57,575 bases of DNA from positions 1 to 57,575 of the forward strand of contig JAZRZJ010000053.1 in assembly GCA_045601285.1 (NCBI GenBank), written 5' to 3'. The notes beneath the pieces are model-generated. The model saw only the letters and a list, made by a program, of their open reading frames with translations. It was not told the origin of the DNA and made no database searches. Below, piece by piece: positions 9,302-18,313 of this stretch. Within the stretch, counting starts at the first letter, position 1; the number at the start of each line of letters is the position of its first letter. A program made the translations under genes and the position numbers. The stretch is from F23-B02 sp045601285 (lineage in GTDB: Bacteria; Bacillota; Clostridia; Oscillospirales; Oscillospiraceae).

Positions 9302-9823
9302 ATGCCTAACGCAAAAGTTCTCAGCGAAAAGCAGGCGATCGTAGAAGCACTCGTCGAGCGTATCCAGGGAGCAAGCGCAGGTATCCTCGTTGACTATCAG
9401 GGTATTACCGTTGCAGAGGACACCGCACTTCGTACCGAAATGCGCAAGGAGAATGTTGACTACACCGTCGTCAAGAACACCCTTACCAGAATTGCTATCG
9501 ACAAGATCGGTATGAGCGAGCTCGACTCCGTCCTCAACGGCAGCACTTCTCTGGCAACCAGCAGCGAAGATCCTATCGCTCCCTTCCGTATCGTTGCAGA
9601 TTACTCCAAGAAGCTCGGTGACAAGTTCAATGTCAAGGCGGCATTCATGGAGGGCAAGATCCTGAGCGCACAGGAAATCGCAGCTCTGTCCACCCTGACT
9701 TCCAAGAACGACCTTTACGGTCAGCTGGCCGGCACCCTCAATTCCATCATTGCAGGTCTGGCAGTATGCCTCGGCGAAGTCGTAGAAAAAATGGGCGGCG
9801 CGCCCGCACCCGCAGCAGAATAA
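9302..9823 (+). CDS. rplJ: 50S ribosomal protein L10
   Basis: L10 anchors the L7/L12 stalk on the large subunit and represses its own operon. The 173 residues start MPNAKVLSEKQ. They show the family features KNTLTRIA, the PFRI region and the C-terminal helix that binds L7/L12 dimers, ending in GGAPAPAAE. I chose the ATG at 9302 because GGAGGTG lies upstream and the longer frame runs through the leader RNA. rplL follows after 40 bp. Confidence 0.97.
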   Translation: MPNAKVLSEKQAIVEALVERIQGASAGILVDYQGITVAEDTALRTEMRKENVDYTVVKNTLTRIAIDKIGMSELDSVLNGSTSLATSSEDPIAPFRIVADYSKKLGDKFNVKAAFMEGKILSAQEIAALSTLTSKNDLYGQLAGTLNSIIAGLAVCLGEVVEKMGGAPAPAAE

Positions 9824-9863
9824 TTTCTGCACACTAATGTAAATTATTTGGAGGAAAATTAAA

Positions 9864-10229
9864 ATGAGTGAAAAAATCACCGCTATGATCGAAGAGATCA
9901 AGGCTCTCTCCGTTCTCGAGCTCAAGGAACTCGTAGACGGCATTTGCGAAACCTTCGGCGTTTCCGCAGTCGCAGCAGCAGCAGCTCCCGCAGCAGCAGC
10001 AGAAGCAGTAGAAGAAAAGACCGAGTTTGACGTTGTCATGACCAGCTTCGGCGCTGAGAAGATCAAGGTCATCAAGGAAGTCCGCGGCATCACCGGCCTG
10101 GGCCTTGCAGAAGCAAAGGCAATGGTAGAAGGCGTTCCCGCAAAGATCAAGGAAGGCGTTTCCAAGGAAGACGCAGAAGCACTCAAGGCACAGCTCGAGG
10201 CTGTCGGCGCATCTGTCGAAATCAAGTAA
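9864..10229 (+). CDS. rplL: 50S ribosomal protein L7/L12
   Basis: The 121-residue acidic stalk protein recruits translation GTPases. The N-terminal dimerisation helix pair (residues 1-32) is followed by an Ala/Pro-rich hinge (VAAAAAPAAAAEAVEE). The C-terminal domain has the conserved KIKVIKEVRGITGLGLAEAK. A GGAGG site precedes the ATG. It shares the L10-leader promoter and ends at a strong terminator. Confidence 0.98.
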   Translation: MSEKITAMIEEIKALSVLELKELVDGICETFGVSAVAAAAAPAAAAEAVEEKTEFDVVMTSFGAEKIKVIKEVRGITGLGLAEAKAMVEGVPAKIKEGVSKEDAEALKAQLEAVGASVEIK

Positions 10230-10245
10230 TTTTTTACTTAATAGC

Positions 10246-10278
10246 AAAAAGACCGTTCCAAAAGGAACGGTCTTTTTT
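10246..10278 (+). terminator. Intrinsic terminator of rplJ-rplL
   Basis: AAAAAGACCGTTCC-aaaa-GGAACGGTCTTTTTT is a perfect stem with a T6 tail, 17 bp after the rplL stop. Confidence 0.93.
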
Positions 10279-10511
10279 GACTGTCAAAAACTCTATCATC
10301 GGCATAAAAGACGATAGAGCAGCGGGGGAGCTCGAGGGGGCAAGGCCCGCCTCTATTGGATCGCCGCCACAAAAGCCTTGATTTTCAAGGCTTTTTCTAT
10401 AAACTGCTGAGCTTTGCTCATGCAGTTTTGGCGGCTTTTCAGCGCTGCGAAAAAGTCCGAAGGACTTTTGGCGCGCTGAAAAAGACCGTTCCAAAAGGAA
10501 CGGTCTTTTTT
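10279..10511. repeat. Hairpin-rich segment ending in a second copy of the rplL terminator
   Basis: The 10230-10682 gap has no gene. At 10479-10511 the rplL terminator stem is repeated exactly (GACCGTTCC-aaaa-GGAACGGTC). Between the two copies lie AAAAGCCTTGA...TCAAGGCTTTT (10371-10396), AACTGCTGAGC/GCTCATGCAGTT (10401-10426) and AAAAGTCC-gaa-GGACTTTT nested in GCGC arms (10443-10478). The final 170 bp before the next gene is AT-rich and probably holds its promoter. Confidence 0.65.
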
Positions 10512-10682
10512 GCTGCCTGAAGGCAATATTTGCCGAAAGCGCCGTTTTTACTTTAAAAAGCTTCTAAAACAAAGAATTTTAACGAAAACTGAAATATGTG
10601 CGTCAAACTTACGTCAATTACAGGTGAGAGCGGAAACGGGGATTGACGCACTCATTGCCAAATACTTTTTAAGGAAGATTGC

Positions 10683-12002
10683 ATGACTAACCTTCAGAAG
10701 CAGTGCCTTATGAGAATCGGCTGCGTGGTACTCGCGGCAATAATTCTCGCCTGCGCACTGATTACTCCGGATGCAGCCGCAAAATCAACCGAGGAGTATT
10801 ATGAGAATGCCGTTCTGTTCTGGACAAATGTGGAAAGAAGCAGAAACGGACTTTCAGAATTGAAAACAACACCCGGGCTTCAAAGCGCCGCCGATGTCAG
10901 AGTCGGTGAAATCGCAAGCTCCTTCAGCCATACCCGTCCCAACGGGACAAAGTGGTCAAGCGCCCTGAAGTCATTGGGTGTGAGCTACAGCAGAGCTGCC
11001 GAAAATATTTCTGCCGGTGCATCAGCACCCTATGAAACGGTTTACCGCTGGATGAACAGCAGCGGCCACCGCGTCAACATTTTAAACAGCAGCTACGACT
11101 ATATGGGTGCGGGCTACGGATACGTTTCCGGCTCCCAGTACACGCATTATTGGACGCAGGAATTTGCCGGCGGCGAAAGCTATTCCAACGCCTCAGGATG
11201 CTTCTATGTCGCTCCCACGGGTGTCACAACGGACAAAAGCTCCGTAAGCCTCTCTATAGGCGGCACAGCGCAGCTTTCTGGTATCCCGAGCCCTGTGTAT
11301 GCCACGGAGGAAATAAGCTGCACAAGCTCAAATCCTGCTGTTGTGCGCGTTGAGTCCGTGGAGGTAAACGTGTTCACGCTGAAGGGCGTGAGCAACGGCG
11401 CTGCAGAGCTCACCGTGCGCTGCGGAAGCTATACGAAAACCGTTCCGATAAAGGTCGGAACGGGCATAAATTCCGAAATGCCCTTTGTTGATGTAAGCAG
11501 CGAGGCCGTTTATTACAAGGCTGTGCTGTGGGCATACAAAAACGGAATAACCGGCGGCACCGACGCAACACATTTCAGCCCCGACCAAGCCTGCACGAGA
11601 GGGCAGGTTGTGACATTCCTGTGGCGTGCCGCAGGCTGTCCGCAGCCGGAAAGCAAAAGCTCTCCCTTTACCGATGTGAAAAGCGGCTCGTTCTGCTATG
11701 ATGCTGTACTTTGGGCATACGAAAACGGAGTGACGGACGGTGTTGATGCGACGCATTTTGAGCCCGACCGCACAGTCACCCGCGACCAGTTTGTGACACT
11801 GCTGTGGAAATACCACGGTTGTCCGCAGGTTTCCTGCGCAAATCCCTTTGCGGACCTTGCCCGCGGCAGCTATTGCTATGACGCGGTGCTGTGGGCCTAC
11901 AAAACGGGCGTGACAACGGGCATCGACGAAACCCATTTCGGCGGCGGCAGGCCGTGCCTGCGCTATCAGGTTGTGCTGTTCCTCTACCGCGACCTGACAT
12001 AA
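10683..12002 (+). CDS. Secreted CAP-domain protein with Ig-like and SLH domains
   Basis: A signal peptide covers about residues 1-33. A CAP/SCP domain follows (about 38-165: FWTNVERSRNGL, SHTRPNGTKW, AAENISAG, SGHRVNIL, HYWTQEF), with the CAP-fold His/Glu positions present. A Big-type Ig-like domain (about 178-257, VTTDKSSVSLSIGGTAQLSG) comes next. Three SLH repeats end the protein (about 264-439: FVDV..., FTDV..., FADL..., each with AVLWAYxxGVTxG). SLH repeats normally tether proteins to secondary cell-wall polymer, so this is probably surface bound. The 439 residues start at an ATG preceded by AAGGAAG. Confidence 0.88.
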   Translation: MTNLQKQCLMRIGCVVLAAIILACALITPDAAAKSTEEYYENAVLFWTNVERSRNGLSELKTTPGLQSAADVRVGEIASSFSHTRPNGTKWSSALKSLGVSYSRAAENISAGASAPYETVYRWMNSSGHRVNILNSSYDYMGAGYGYVSGSQYTHYWTQEFAGGESYSNASGCFYVAPTGVTTDKSSVSLSIGGTAQLSGIPSPVYATEEISCTSSNPAVVRVESVEVNVFTLKGVSNGAAELTVRCGSYTKTVPIKVGTGINSEMPFVDVSSEAVYYKAVLWAYKNGITGGTDATHFSPDQACTRGQVVTFLWRAAGCPQPESKSSPFTDVKSGSFCYDAVLWAYENGVTDGVDATHFEPDRTVTRDQFVTLLWKYHGCPQVSCANPFADLARGSYCYDAVLWAYKTGVTTGIDETHFGGGRPCLRYQVVLFLYRDLT

Positions 12003-12502
12003 AAGCGCTTTTTAAACCATAAGCAATAAGCCATAACTTGTTTATTTTTCAGAAGCAATTACTCCTTTCTCCACCCCCCTTGAAAGTGTGCGGAACATCT
12101 TCCCCCGGTGTTTCGCGCATTTTTTATCTCCGTTGCACCATGTAAAATAATCGCTATTGCGTCAGCGCGACCGTCGGCAGCTCTGTGAGTCAACTGCACT
12201 CGCGCTTTTAGATACGCTGCACCGCTTCGGGTAATCGCCATTGCGTCAGCTCGACCTCGTCAGAACAAGCTCCGCAGCATTCGCTTCCGTGCTTGCACGA
12301 AAGCTCAACTGCTCCGCTGTTCTTCCTCTTCTCAGCAAACCCGCTGCGCTGGGCTTTGCTTCGATTATTTTTGAGTGTTGGTTTTTCGGATACGTCGCAA
12401 CACATCTGAAAAATTGTCATTGCGAGGAGCGGAACGACGCGGCAATCCGTTCCACTGCGGAAAGTCAAAAGCACCGATATCGGAAATATCGGTGCTTTTG
12501 TT
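12003..12502. other. Gene-free intergenic region
   Basis: No convincing gene was found. Two similar phrases (TCGCTATTGCGTCAGCGCGACC near 12151 and TCGCCATTGCGTCAGCTCGACC near 12234) suggest a degenerate repeat. A dispersed TGTCATTGCGAGGAGCGGAA...GCAATCC unit lies at 12415-12451. The terminator of the psuK-like gene closes the region. Confidence 0.6.
12467..12499 (-). terminator. Terminator of the glycogen/psuK operon
   Basis: AAAAGCACCGATAT and ATATCGGTGCTTTT form a 14-bp stem with A/T-rich flanks on both sides, directly after the stop codon at 12503 on the minus strand. It could also work on the plus strand. Confidence 0.85.
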
Positions 12503-13390
12503 TTACATTATCAGCTCGGCACAGAGGTCGGGATTTACCGTTTCACTGCACTCCATCGCAAGTGCGGCTGCCTTCATTGCCGCGTCCGCGCTTTCCGCAA
12601 GGTCAAGACCGTTCACGCCCGCCCAGACGATCGCCGCCGTGACTGCATCGCCGCAGCCCGTGGTGTTCACTATATCCGCCTTGCAGCAGGGAAGCTTCAC
12701 GACCTCGCCGTCCTCGGCTGCCACGATTCCGTCGGGCCCCAGGCTCACGAAAACGCGCCTTACGCCTTTTTTCAAAAGCTCCTCCGCGGCAAAAAGCGAG
12801 GTGCTTTCGCCAGTCATGCTCATGGCCTCAGCATCGTTGGGCTTGAATGCGGTGAGCTTTGAAAGAACGGGCTTCATGCGCTCGGCCTTTGTGATGGAAA
12901 CGGGGTCTGCATACAGCGGCGCGGTCACGTTTTCCCCGATCCACTTGATTGTTTCCGCGGAAAGATTTCCGTCGATCACAACGGCGTCGGCGGCGTTGAG
13001 CTTTTCTGTCAGAAGCGCAAGATAGGAGGGCGTTATGCTGCCGGCGATATCCATGTCGCTGACCGCAATCACCATCTCGCCCTTGTCGTCGGTGACGTAG
13101 AGATATGTGGAGGTGCGCGCGCCTTTTATGCGGCGGCACATGCTCATGTCAATGCCCGTTTCGGTGCAGCTTCTGTATATGCTTTCGCCGTAAACATCGT
13201 TTCCTATGGCGGCGACAAACTTAACGTCTAAGCCCAGCAGACGCAGGTTGTGGGCAATGTTTCTGCCCACACCGCCGGGGGTGAGACTCACGGTTCCGGG
13301 GTTTGAGTCGCGCATATTAGGAGCGTGGCTGGGGCGTCCGCAGATATCCATGTTGACGGCGCCGATTACGATTACAGTTTTATGTTCCAT
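12503..13390 (-). CDS. psuK: PfkB-family kinase, probable pseudouridine kinase
   Basis: This 295-residue ribokinase-fold protein has the N-terminal GAVNMDI...DSNPGTVSLTPGGVGRN pattern. The ADSNPG/PGGVGRNIA combination and NTTGCGDAV near the C-terminus (Asp catalytic base) resemble pseudouridine kinase PsuK more than fructokinases. PsuK phosphorylates pseudouridine for breakdown by PsuG, but no psuG is adjacent. Its start overlaps the end of glgP by 19 bp, so it is co-transcribed with the glycogen genes. Another nucleoside or sugar substrate remains possible. Confidence 0.75.
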   Translation of the reverse strand: MEHKTVIVIGAVNMDICGRPSHAPNMRDSNPGTVSLTPGGVGRNIAHNLRLLGLDVKFVAAIGNDVYGESIYRSCTETGIDMSMCRRIKGARTSTYLYVTDDKGEMVIAVSDMDIAGSITPSYLALLTEKLNAADAVVIDGNLSAETIKWIGENVTAPLYADPVSITKAERMKPVLSKLTAFKPNDAEAMSMTGESTSLFAAEELLKKGVRRVFVSLGPDGIVAAEDGEVVKLPCCKADIVNTTGCGDAVTAAIVWAGVNGLDLAESADAAMKAAALAMECSETVNPDLCAELIM

Positions 13391-15777
13391 ATACCTTCGG
13401 CGTACTCCTTTATGGCGCGGTCAGCGGCGAAAATTCCGCTTTCCGCAGTGTTCATAAGTGAAAGGCGGGCAAGCTCTCCTCTGTCAGAAACGGCGGAATA
13501 GAGCCTGTCGTGAGTGCTTACATAGTCGCGGTAATCTGCAATGAGCATATAGGTGTCGCCCTTGTAGAGAAGGTCGGAAACAAGGTCGGAATAGCTCTTG
13601 CCGTCGGAAAATCCCGCGGAGAAACGGTTAAGAACCGCCGTAAGCTCCGCGTCCTTTGCGGCGATTGCCCGGGGGTCATAGCCGCCTGCCTTCATGGCGA
13701 TGACCTCCTCGGTGCGCAGACCGAAAAGGAACATATTTCTCTCACCCAGACGCTCGAACATTTCCACGTTTGCACCGTCAAGCGTGCCGATTGTTACCGC
13801 GCCGTTGAGCATGAGCTTCATGTTGCCCGTACCCGAGGCCTCCTTGCCTGCGGTGGAAATCTGCTCGGAGATCTGTGCCGCGGGCATGAGTGCTTCGGCG
13901 GCGGAAACGCGGTAGTTTTCCATGAAGTAAACCTGAAGCCTTCCTCTGCACAGCGGGTCGCTGTTCACGTCCTTTGCAAGAGAGCAGATAAGCTCGATTA
14001 TACGCTTTGCTGTGCGGTAGCCTGCGGCGGCCTTTGCACCGAAAACGAAGGTCCTCGGCTCAAATTCCGCGTTGGGATCTGCGTGGATCTTCATTTGCAG
14101 ACGGGTAATGAGCATGGCGCACAGAAGCTGGCGCTTATACTCGTGCAGTCGCTTGACCTGAACGTCAACGATTGCGTCGGTGTTGAGCACGAAGCCGTCG
14201 TTGCGCAGGGCAAAGGCGGCAAAATCCGCCTTGTTGAGAGATTTTATCTCAAGGACGCGCTTCTGCACGTCGGTCTCCTCCGCAAAGTCCGCAAGGCGTA
14301 TCAGATCCTCGGGGTGAGAGAGGTAGTTTTCGCTGCCCAGAAGCTCGGCGACAAGACCGTGGAGGCGGGGGTTGATCTGGGCAAGCCATCTTCGGTGGTC
14401 GATGCCGTTTGTGACATAGGTGAAGCGCTCGGGGCGAAGCTCGTTTATGTCTTTGAAAAGGTCGTTTTTGAGGATTTCGCCGTGAAGTCCCGAAACGCCG
14501 TTGACCTTATAGCAGGCGGCAAGGCAGAGGTTTGCCATGTGTACCTGACCGTCGCGTATAATGAGGTTTCTGCCCACCTTTTCGCTGCTGCCGAACTTTG
14601 AAACAAGCCAGTCGCACCAGCGGCGGTTAATCTCGCAGAGGATTTCCCACACTCTCGGCAGGAGCTTCTGAATAAGCTCCTGGGGCCACTTTTCAAGAGC
14701 CTCGCTCATGACGGTGTGGTTTGTGTAGGCGACGGCTCCCGTGACGATTTTCCATGCCTCGTCCCAGCCGAGACCGTGTTCGTCCATGAGAATGCGCATT
14801 AGCTCGGGAATGACAAGGGTGGGGTGGGTGTCGTTTATCTGAATGACGTGGTGCTCTGCAAAGCTGAGAACATCGCCGTATTTTTCAAGGTGCTTTCTTA
14901 CGATGGTCTGCACCGTTGCGGAAACGAAGAAATACTGTTGCTTGAGGCGCAGGGTTTTGCCTTCAATGTGGTCGTCGGCGGGATACAGCACCTTGGTGAT
15001 GACCTCGCTCATGGTGCGCTGCTCCATGCTCTTTACATACTCGCCCTCGGAAAAGAGGTACATATCCAGCGCGGAGGTGCTTCTGGCGTCCCAGAGCCGC
15101 AGGGTGTTGACGGTTTTGCCGCCGTAGCCCGCAATGAGCATATCTCTCGGAACGGCGGTTACGGTGGTGTAGCCCGTGTGCTCCGCGTGATACTGACCGA
15201 AGTAATCCCAGTGGGGAGTAATCTGACCGCCGAAGCGGATTTCAACCGCGTCTTCGCTGCGGGGAATGAGCCAGCTGTCAGCGCTCCTGCGCCAGTCGTC
15301 AGCCACCTCGGTCTGCTTACCGTTCACGATTTTCTGACGGAAAATGCCCAGCTCGTAGCAGATGGAATAGCCCGTTGCGGGAATGCCGAGAGATGCCATG
15401 CTGTCCATGTAGCAGGCGGCAAGACGGCCCAGACCGCCGTTGCCGAGGCCCGCGTCATTTTCTTCCTCAAAGATGTCGGCTGCAGACCTGCCCATGTCCT
15501 CAAGTGCGCCCGTCAGCGCCTCGGAAATGCCGAGATTGAAGGCGTTTTTCATGAGACTTCTGCCCATGAGAAATTCCATGGACATATAGTGCACCTGGCG
15601 GTCGCCGCGGCGCTCCTCGCTGACCGCCATAAGACGACTCATGATCTCGCGGATAACCATGGCGGAGGCCTGAAACACCTGGTCGTCGGTGGCCTTTTCG
15701 ATTGTCACTCCGAAGTAGGCGCAGAGCTTATCTTCAATGGCGCTGCGCATTTCGTCGCGGGAAATTTCGCTTTTCAT
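13372..15777 (-). CDS. glgP: Glycogen/starch phosphorylase
   Basis: GlgP releases glucose-1-phosphate from alpha-1,4-glucan ends using pyridoxal phosphate. The 801 residues show the family landmarks GNGGLGRLAACYMDSMA, QINDTHPTLVIPELMR, FGAKAAAGYRTAK and the PLP-lysine motif EASGTGNMK. Length is normal. It is the third gene after glgC-glgD, so synthesis and breakdown enzymes are made together. Confidence 0.97.
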   Translation of the reverse strand: MKSEISRDEMRSAIEDKLCAYFGVTIEKATDDQVFQASAMVIREIMSRLMAVSEERRGDRQVHYMSMEFLMGRSLMKNAFNLGISEALTGALEDMGRSAADIFEEENDAGLGNGGLGRLAACYMDSMASLGIPATGYSICYELGIFRQKIVNGKQTEVADDWRRSADSWLIPRSEDAVEIRFGGQITPHWDYFGQYHAEHTGYTTVTAVPRDMLIAGYGGKTVNTLRLWDARSTSALDMYLFSEGEYVKSMEQRTMSEVITKVLYPADDHIEGKTLRLKQQYFFVSATVQTIVRKHLEKYGDVLSFAEHHVIQINDTHPTLVIPELMRILMDEHGLGWDEAWKIVTGAVAYTNHTVMSEALEKWPQELIQKLLPRVWEILCEINRRWCDWLVSKFGSSEKVGRNLIIRDGQVHMANLCLAACYKVNGVSGLHGEILKNDLFKDINELRPERFTYVTNGIDHRRWLAQINPRLHGLVAELLGSENYLSHPEDLIRLADFAEETDVQKRVLEIKSLNKADFAAFALRNDGFVLNTDAIVDVQVKRLHEYKRQLLCAMLITRLQMKIHADPNAEFEPRTFVFGAKAAAGYRTAKRIIELICSLAKDVNSDPLCRGRLQVYFMENYRVSAAEALMPAAQISEQISTAGKEASGTGNMKLMLNGAVTIGTLDGANVEMFERLGERNMFLFGLRTEEVIAMKAGGYDPRAIAAKDAELTAVLNRFSAGFSDGKSYSDLVSDLLYKGDTYMLIADYRDYVSTHDRLYSAVSDRGELARLSLMNTAESGIFAADRAIKEYAEGIWNIKL

Positions 15778-15855
15778 ATATGAGATACCTTTCAGGGAAA
15801 TTAGATGGACTGTTAAAAAACACAGTCGGTGTCAGATGACGGAAAGGAAGATAGT

Positions 15856-15885
15856 GTGAAAGAAACCCGGAAGGGTGTCTTTCAC
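15856..15885 (-). promoter_or_regulatory. Intercistronic hairpin between glgD and glgP
   Basis: GTGAAAGACACCC and GGGTTTCTTTCAC pair with one mismatch, six bases after the glgD stop (minus strand). There is no T tract, so it looks more like an mRNA processing or stability stem than a terminator. Confidence 0.5.
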
Positions 15886-15891
15886 GTTAAA

Positions 15892-17007
15892 TCAGCTGAT
15901 TTTGCTGAACTTGGGAACAACGATGGGCAGGGAGGGAGAGCCCACCAGCGTCTGATATGTGCCGATGTCGCAGTCCTTGTCGACAATGCAGTTGGTAAGC
16001 TCAACTCCCTCGCCGATTTTGCTGCCGTGCATGACGATGCAATTATTGAGCTTCGCGCCCTTTCCTATGCGCACATCGGAGAAGATGACGGAATTTTTAA
16101 CCTCACCCTCGACGATACAGCCGTCGGCAACGAGACTGCACTTTGAAACCGCGCCCTCGCCGTAATAGGTGCTGACGTCCTCTTCACTCTTGGTGCGGAC
16201 GGGACGGTCAACGGGGAAAAGCTCGCCGCGCACATCGGGACGGAGAACCTCCATGCTGCTTTTGAAATAGCTTTCGGTGCTCATGATACGCTTTGCGTAG
16301 CCCCGATGAACGTAAACATTCACAAAGCCGCCGTTTTCGAGATAGTTTGCAATGGCGTCGCGGTGGAAGTGATATTTGTTTTCGGTGAAGCAGTAATCCA
16401 TAAGCTTCATGAGAAGCGCCTTTGAGATCACATAGGCCTCGAGAGAGGCAAGACCTTCGCCTGCGCAGGTCTGATTGAAGGCCATTCTGCGAGCAAGGCC
16501 GTCGGCATCGGCGACATAGCGGTGGTGCTTGTAATCGGGGGTGTTTTCCGTGCAGATCGCGGTAATCTCCGCACCGCTTTTTATGTGCCGGCGGAGGATC
16601 TCCTCAAGGTCAAGATTTGCGGCAAGGTTGCCGTGCATCATGACGATGTTATCCTCCTTTATGCTTTCAACATAGGTTCTGACGGCGTTTAACGCCTCAA
16701 CGGTACCCGTGTAGTCGCCCTTGTGATATTCGGGGAGACCGAAGGGCGGAAGCATCTTGAGACCGCCTATTTTTCTGCCCATATCCCAGTCCTTGCCGCT
16801 GCCGAGATGGTCAAGCAGGGACTGATAATCGCGCTGCATGATAACGCCCACATTGTGAATGCCTGCATTCATCATGGAGGACAGAGCAAAGTCGATGAGT
16901 CTGTATCTGCCGCAGAAGGGCATGGACGAGGCTGTGCGATTGCGCACAAGCTGGTCGAGCTTGGGGGTTGCGCCGTAGGCGTAGATTATTCCGTGAAAAT
17001 CAACCAT
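15892..17007 (-). CDS. glgD: GlgD, regulatory-type ADP-glucose pyrophosphorylase subunit
   Basis: The 371-residue nucleotidyltransferase-like protein has a C-terminal left-handed beta-helix part (VEGEVKNSVIFSDVRIGKGAKLNNCIV). The N-terminus (MVDFHGIIYAYGATPKLDQL) lacks the GGxGxRL nucleotide-binding motif seen in GlgC. This is the usual mark of the Firmicutes GlgD subunit, which modulates GlgC. Its start is 3 bp from the glgC stop, with GAGGAGG upstream. Confidence 0.93.
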   Translation of the reverse strand: MVDFHGIIYAYGATPKLDQLVRNRTASSMPFCGRYRLIDFALSSMMNAGIHNVGVIMQRDYQSLLDHLGSGKDWDMGRKIGGLKMLPPFGLPEYHKGDYTGTVEALNAVRTYVESIKEDNIVMMHGNLAANLDLEEILRRHIKSGAEITAICTENTPDYKHHRYVADADGLARRMAFNQTCAGEGLASLEAYVISKALLMKLMDYCFTENKYHFHRDAIANYLENGGFVNVYVHRGYAKRIMSTESYFKSSMEVLRPDVRGELFPVDRPVRTKSEEDVSTYYGEGAVSKCSLVADGCIVEGEVKNSVIFSDVRIGKGAKLNNCIVMHGSKIGEGVELTNCIVDKDCDIGTYQTLVGSPSLPIVVPKFSKIS

Positions 17008-17010
17008 TTC

Positions 17011-18204
17011 TCAAACCTCCTCTGACCTGTAAATCATGGCGCCCGCAGGAACCTGAGCGCCCTCGCGTATCTCTATATCGGGGCCGCAGGTGGCAACGCC
17101 CCACTCCTCCGTTCCGTCGGGAGCCGCGCCCACATGAGCGCCCTTTTTGATGACGGTGTTTTCACCGATGATTGCGTATTCCACAACTGCGCCCTCCTCA
17201 ACGGCGGCACCGGGCATAAGCACGCTGTAAAGCACCTGCGCGCCTTTGCCCACAAGGGCGGAATTGGAAAGCACGGAGTTTTCCACATGACCCTCGATTA
17301 CGCAGCCCTCGGTGACGATGGAGTGGACGATCTCCGCCTCCTCGCCTGCAAAATGCGGGGGACGTGCGGTGCCGCGTGAGCGTATGGGCCACTTGGGGTC
17401 ATAGAGGTTAATCAGAGTGGTGGAGAGCATATCCATGTTGGCGTCCCACAGACTTGTGATGGTGCCGACATCGCGCCAGTAGCCGTCAAAGCGGTAGGGC
17501 CAGAGCCTTTCGCCCGCGGCAAGCATATTGGGGATAATGTTCTTGCCGAAGTCCTTGCTGGACTTGGGGTCTGCCTCGTCCTGAATGAGATACTTGCGGA
17601 GCTTTTTCCAGTTGAAGATATAGATGCCCATGGAGGCAAGGTCGGACTTGGGCTGCTTGGGCTTTTCCTCAAACTCGGAAACGTAGCCGTCCTCCCCCAG
17701 ATTCATGATGCCGAAGCGGGTTGCGTCCTCCATGGAAACCTGCAGCACGGCGATGGTGCAGGCGGCGTCCTTTTCAATATGCTCACGGAGCATCTTTGCG
17801 TAGTCCATCTTGTAGATGTGGTCGCCGGAAAGAATGAGCACGTTGTCGGGGTCGTACATCTCGATGAATCCCATGTTCTGATATATGGCGTTGGCGGTGC
17901 CGGAGAACCATTCGCCCTGCTCGCCCGCCGTCTGATAGGGAGGAAGAATGAACACGCCGCCGTCGGCGCTGTCAAGGTCCCAGGGCTGACCGCCTGCTAT
18001 ATAGCTGTTGAGCTGAAGAGGGCGGTACTGGGTCAGCACGCCCACGGTGTCAATGCCGGAGTTTGCGCAGTTGGACAGAGGAAAATCTATTATGCGGTAT
18101 TTTCCTCCGAAGGGCATATTGGGCTTTGCCACGTTCTGCGTAAGAGCGTAAAGGCGTGAGCCCTGGCCGCCTGCAAGAAGCATTGCTATACAGCTTTTCT
18201 TCAT
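17011..18204 (-). CDS. glgC: Glucose-1-phosphate adenylyltransferase GlgC
   Basis: GlgC makes ADP-glucose, the committed donor for glycogen synthesis. The catalytic motif AGGQGSRLYALTQNVAKP lies near the N-terminus. GGKYRIIDFPLSNC, the DHIYKMDY motif and FEEKPKQP follow, then a C-terminal beta-helix domain. The length of 397 residues is typical. It is the first gene of glgC-glgD-glgP-psuK. A glycogen synthase gene is not in the window. Confidence 0.96.
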   Translation of the reverse strand: MKKSCIAMLLAGGQGSRLYALTQNVAKPNMPFGGKYRIIDFPLSNCANSGIDTVGVLTQYRPLQLNSYIAGGQPWDLDSADGGVFILPPYQTAGEQGEWFSGTANAIYQNMGFIEMYDPDNVLILSGDHIYKMDYAKMLREHIEKDAACTIAVLQVSMEDATRFGIMNLGEDGYVSEFEEKPKQPKSDLASMGIYIFNWKKLRKYLIQDEADPKSSKDFGKNIIPNMLAAGERLWPYRFDGYWRDVGTITSLWDANMDMLSTTLINLYDPKWPIRSRGTARPPHFAGEEAEIVHSIVTEGCVIEGHVENSVLSNSALVGKGAQVLYSVLMPGAAVEEGAVVEYAIIGENTVIKKGAHVGAAPDGTEEWGVATCGPDIEIREGAQVPAGAMIYRSEEV

Positions 18205-18244
18205 GTTATAACATCCTTTCGTAAAGGCATTTTATTAACACTTA

Positions 18245-18273
18245 ATTATATTATACATTGCGGTTAAAAACAA
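18245..18273 (-). promoter_or_regulatory. Promoter of the glg operon
   Basis: On the minus strand TTGTTT (18268-18273) and TATAAT (18245-18250) are 17 bp apart. An overlapping TATAAT lies at 18250-18255. The -35 lies in the T-rich tail of the upstream pth terminator. Confidence 0.65.
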
Positions 18274-18305
18274 GAGCGGCGGGAGCTTAAAAATGTTCCC
18301 GCCGC
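18266..18305 (-). terminator. Terminator of pth
   Basis: GCGGCGGGA (18297-18305 on minus) pairs with TCCCGCCGC (18276-18284), followed by CTCTTGTTTTT. It begins 9 bp after the pth stop. Confidence 0.75.
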
Positions 18306-18313
18306 CGTAAATT

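Noticed and set aside
12241..12642. Plus-strand ORFs in the region after the CAP-SLH gene
   Set aside because: They combine degenerate repeats with sequence antisense to psuK; no start signal or domain is seen.
14824..15783. Long plus-strand ORF (319 codons) opposite glgP
   Set aside because: It lies wholly antisense to glgP, whose motifs are unmistakable; composition is that of a reversed GC-rich gene, and there is no ribosome site.
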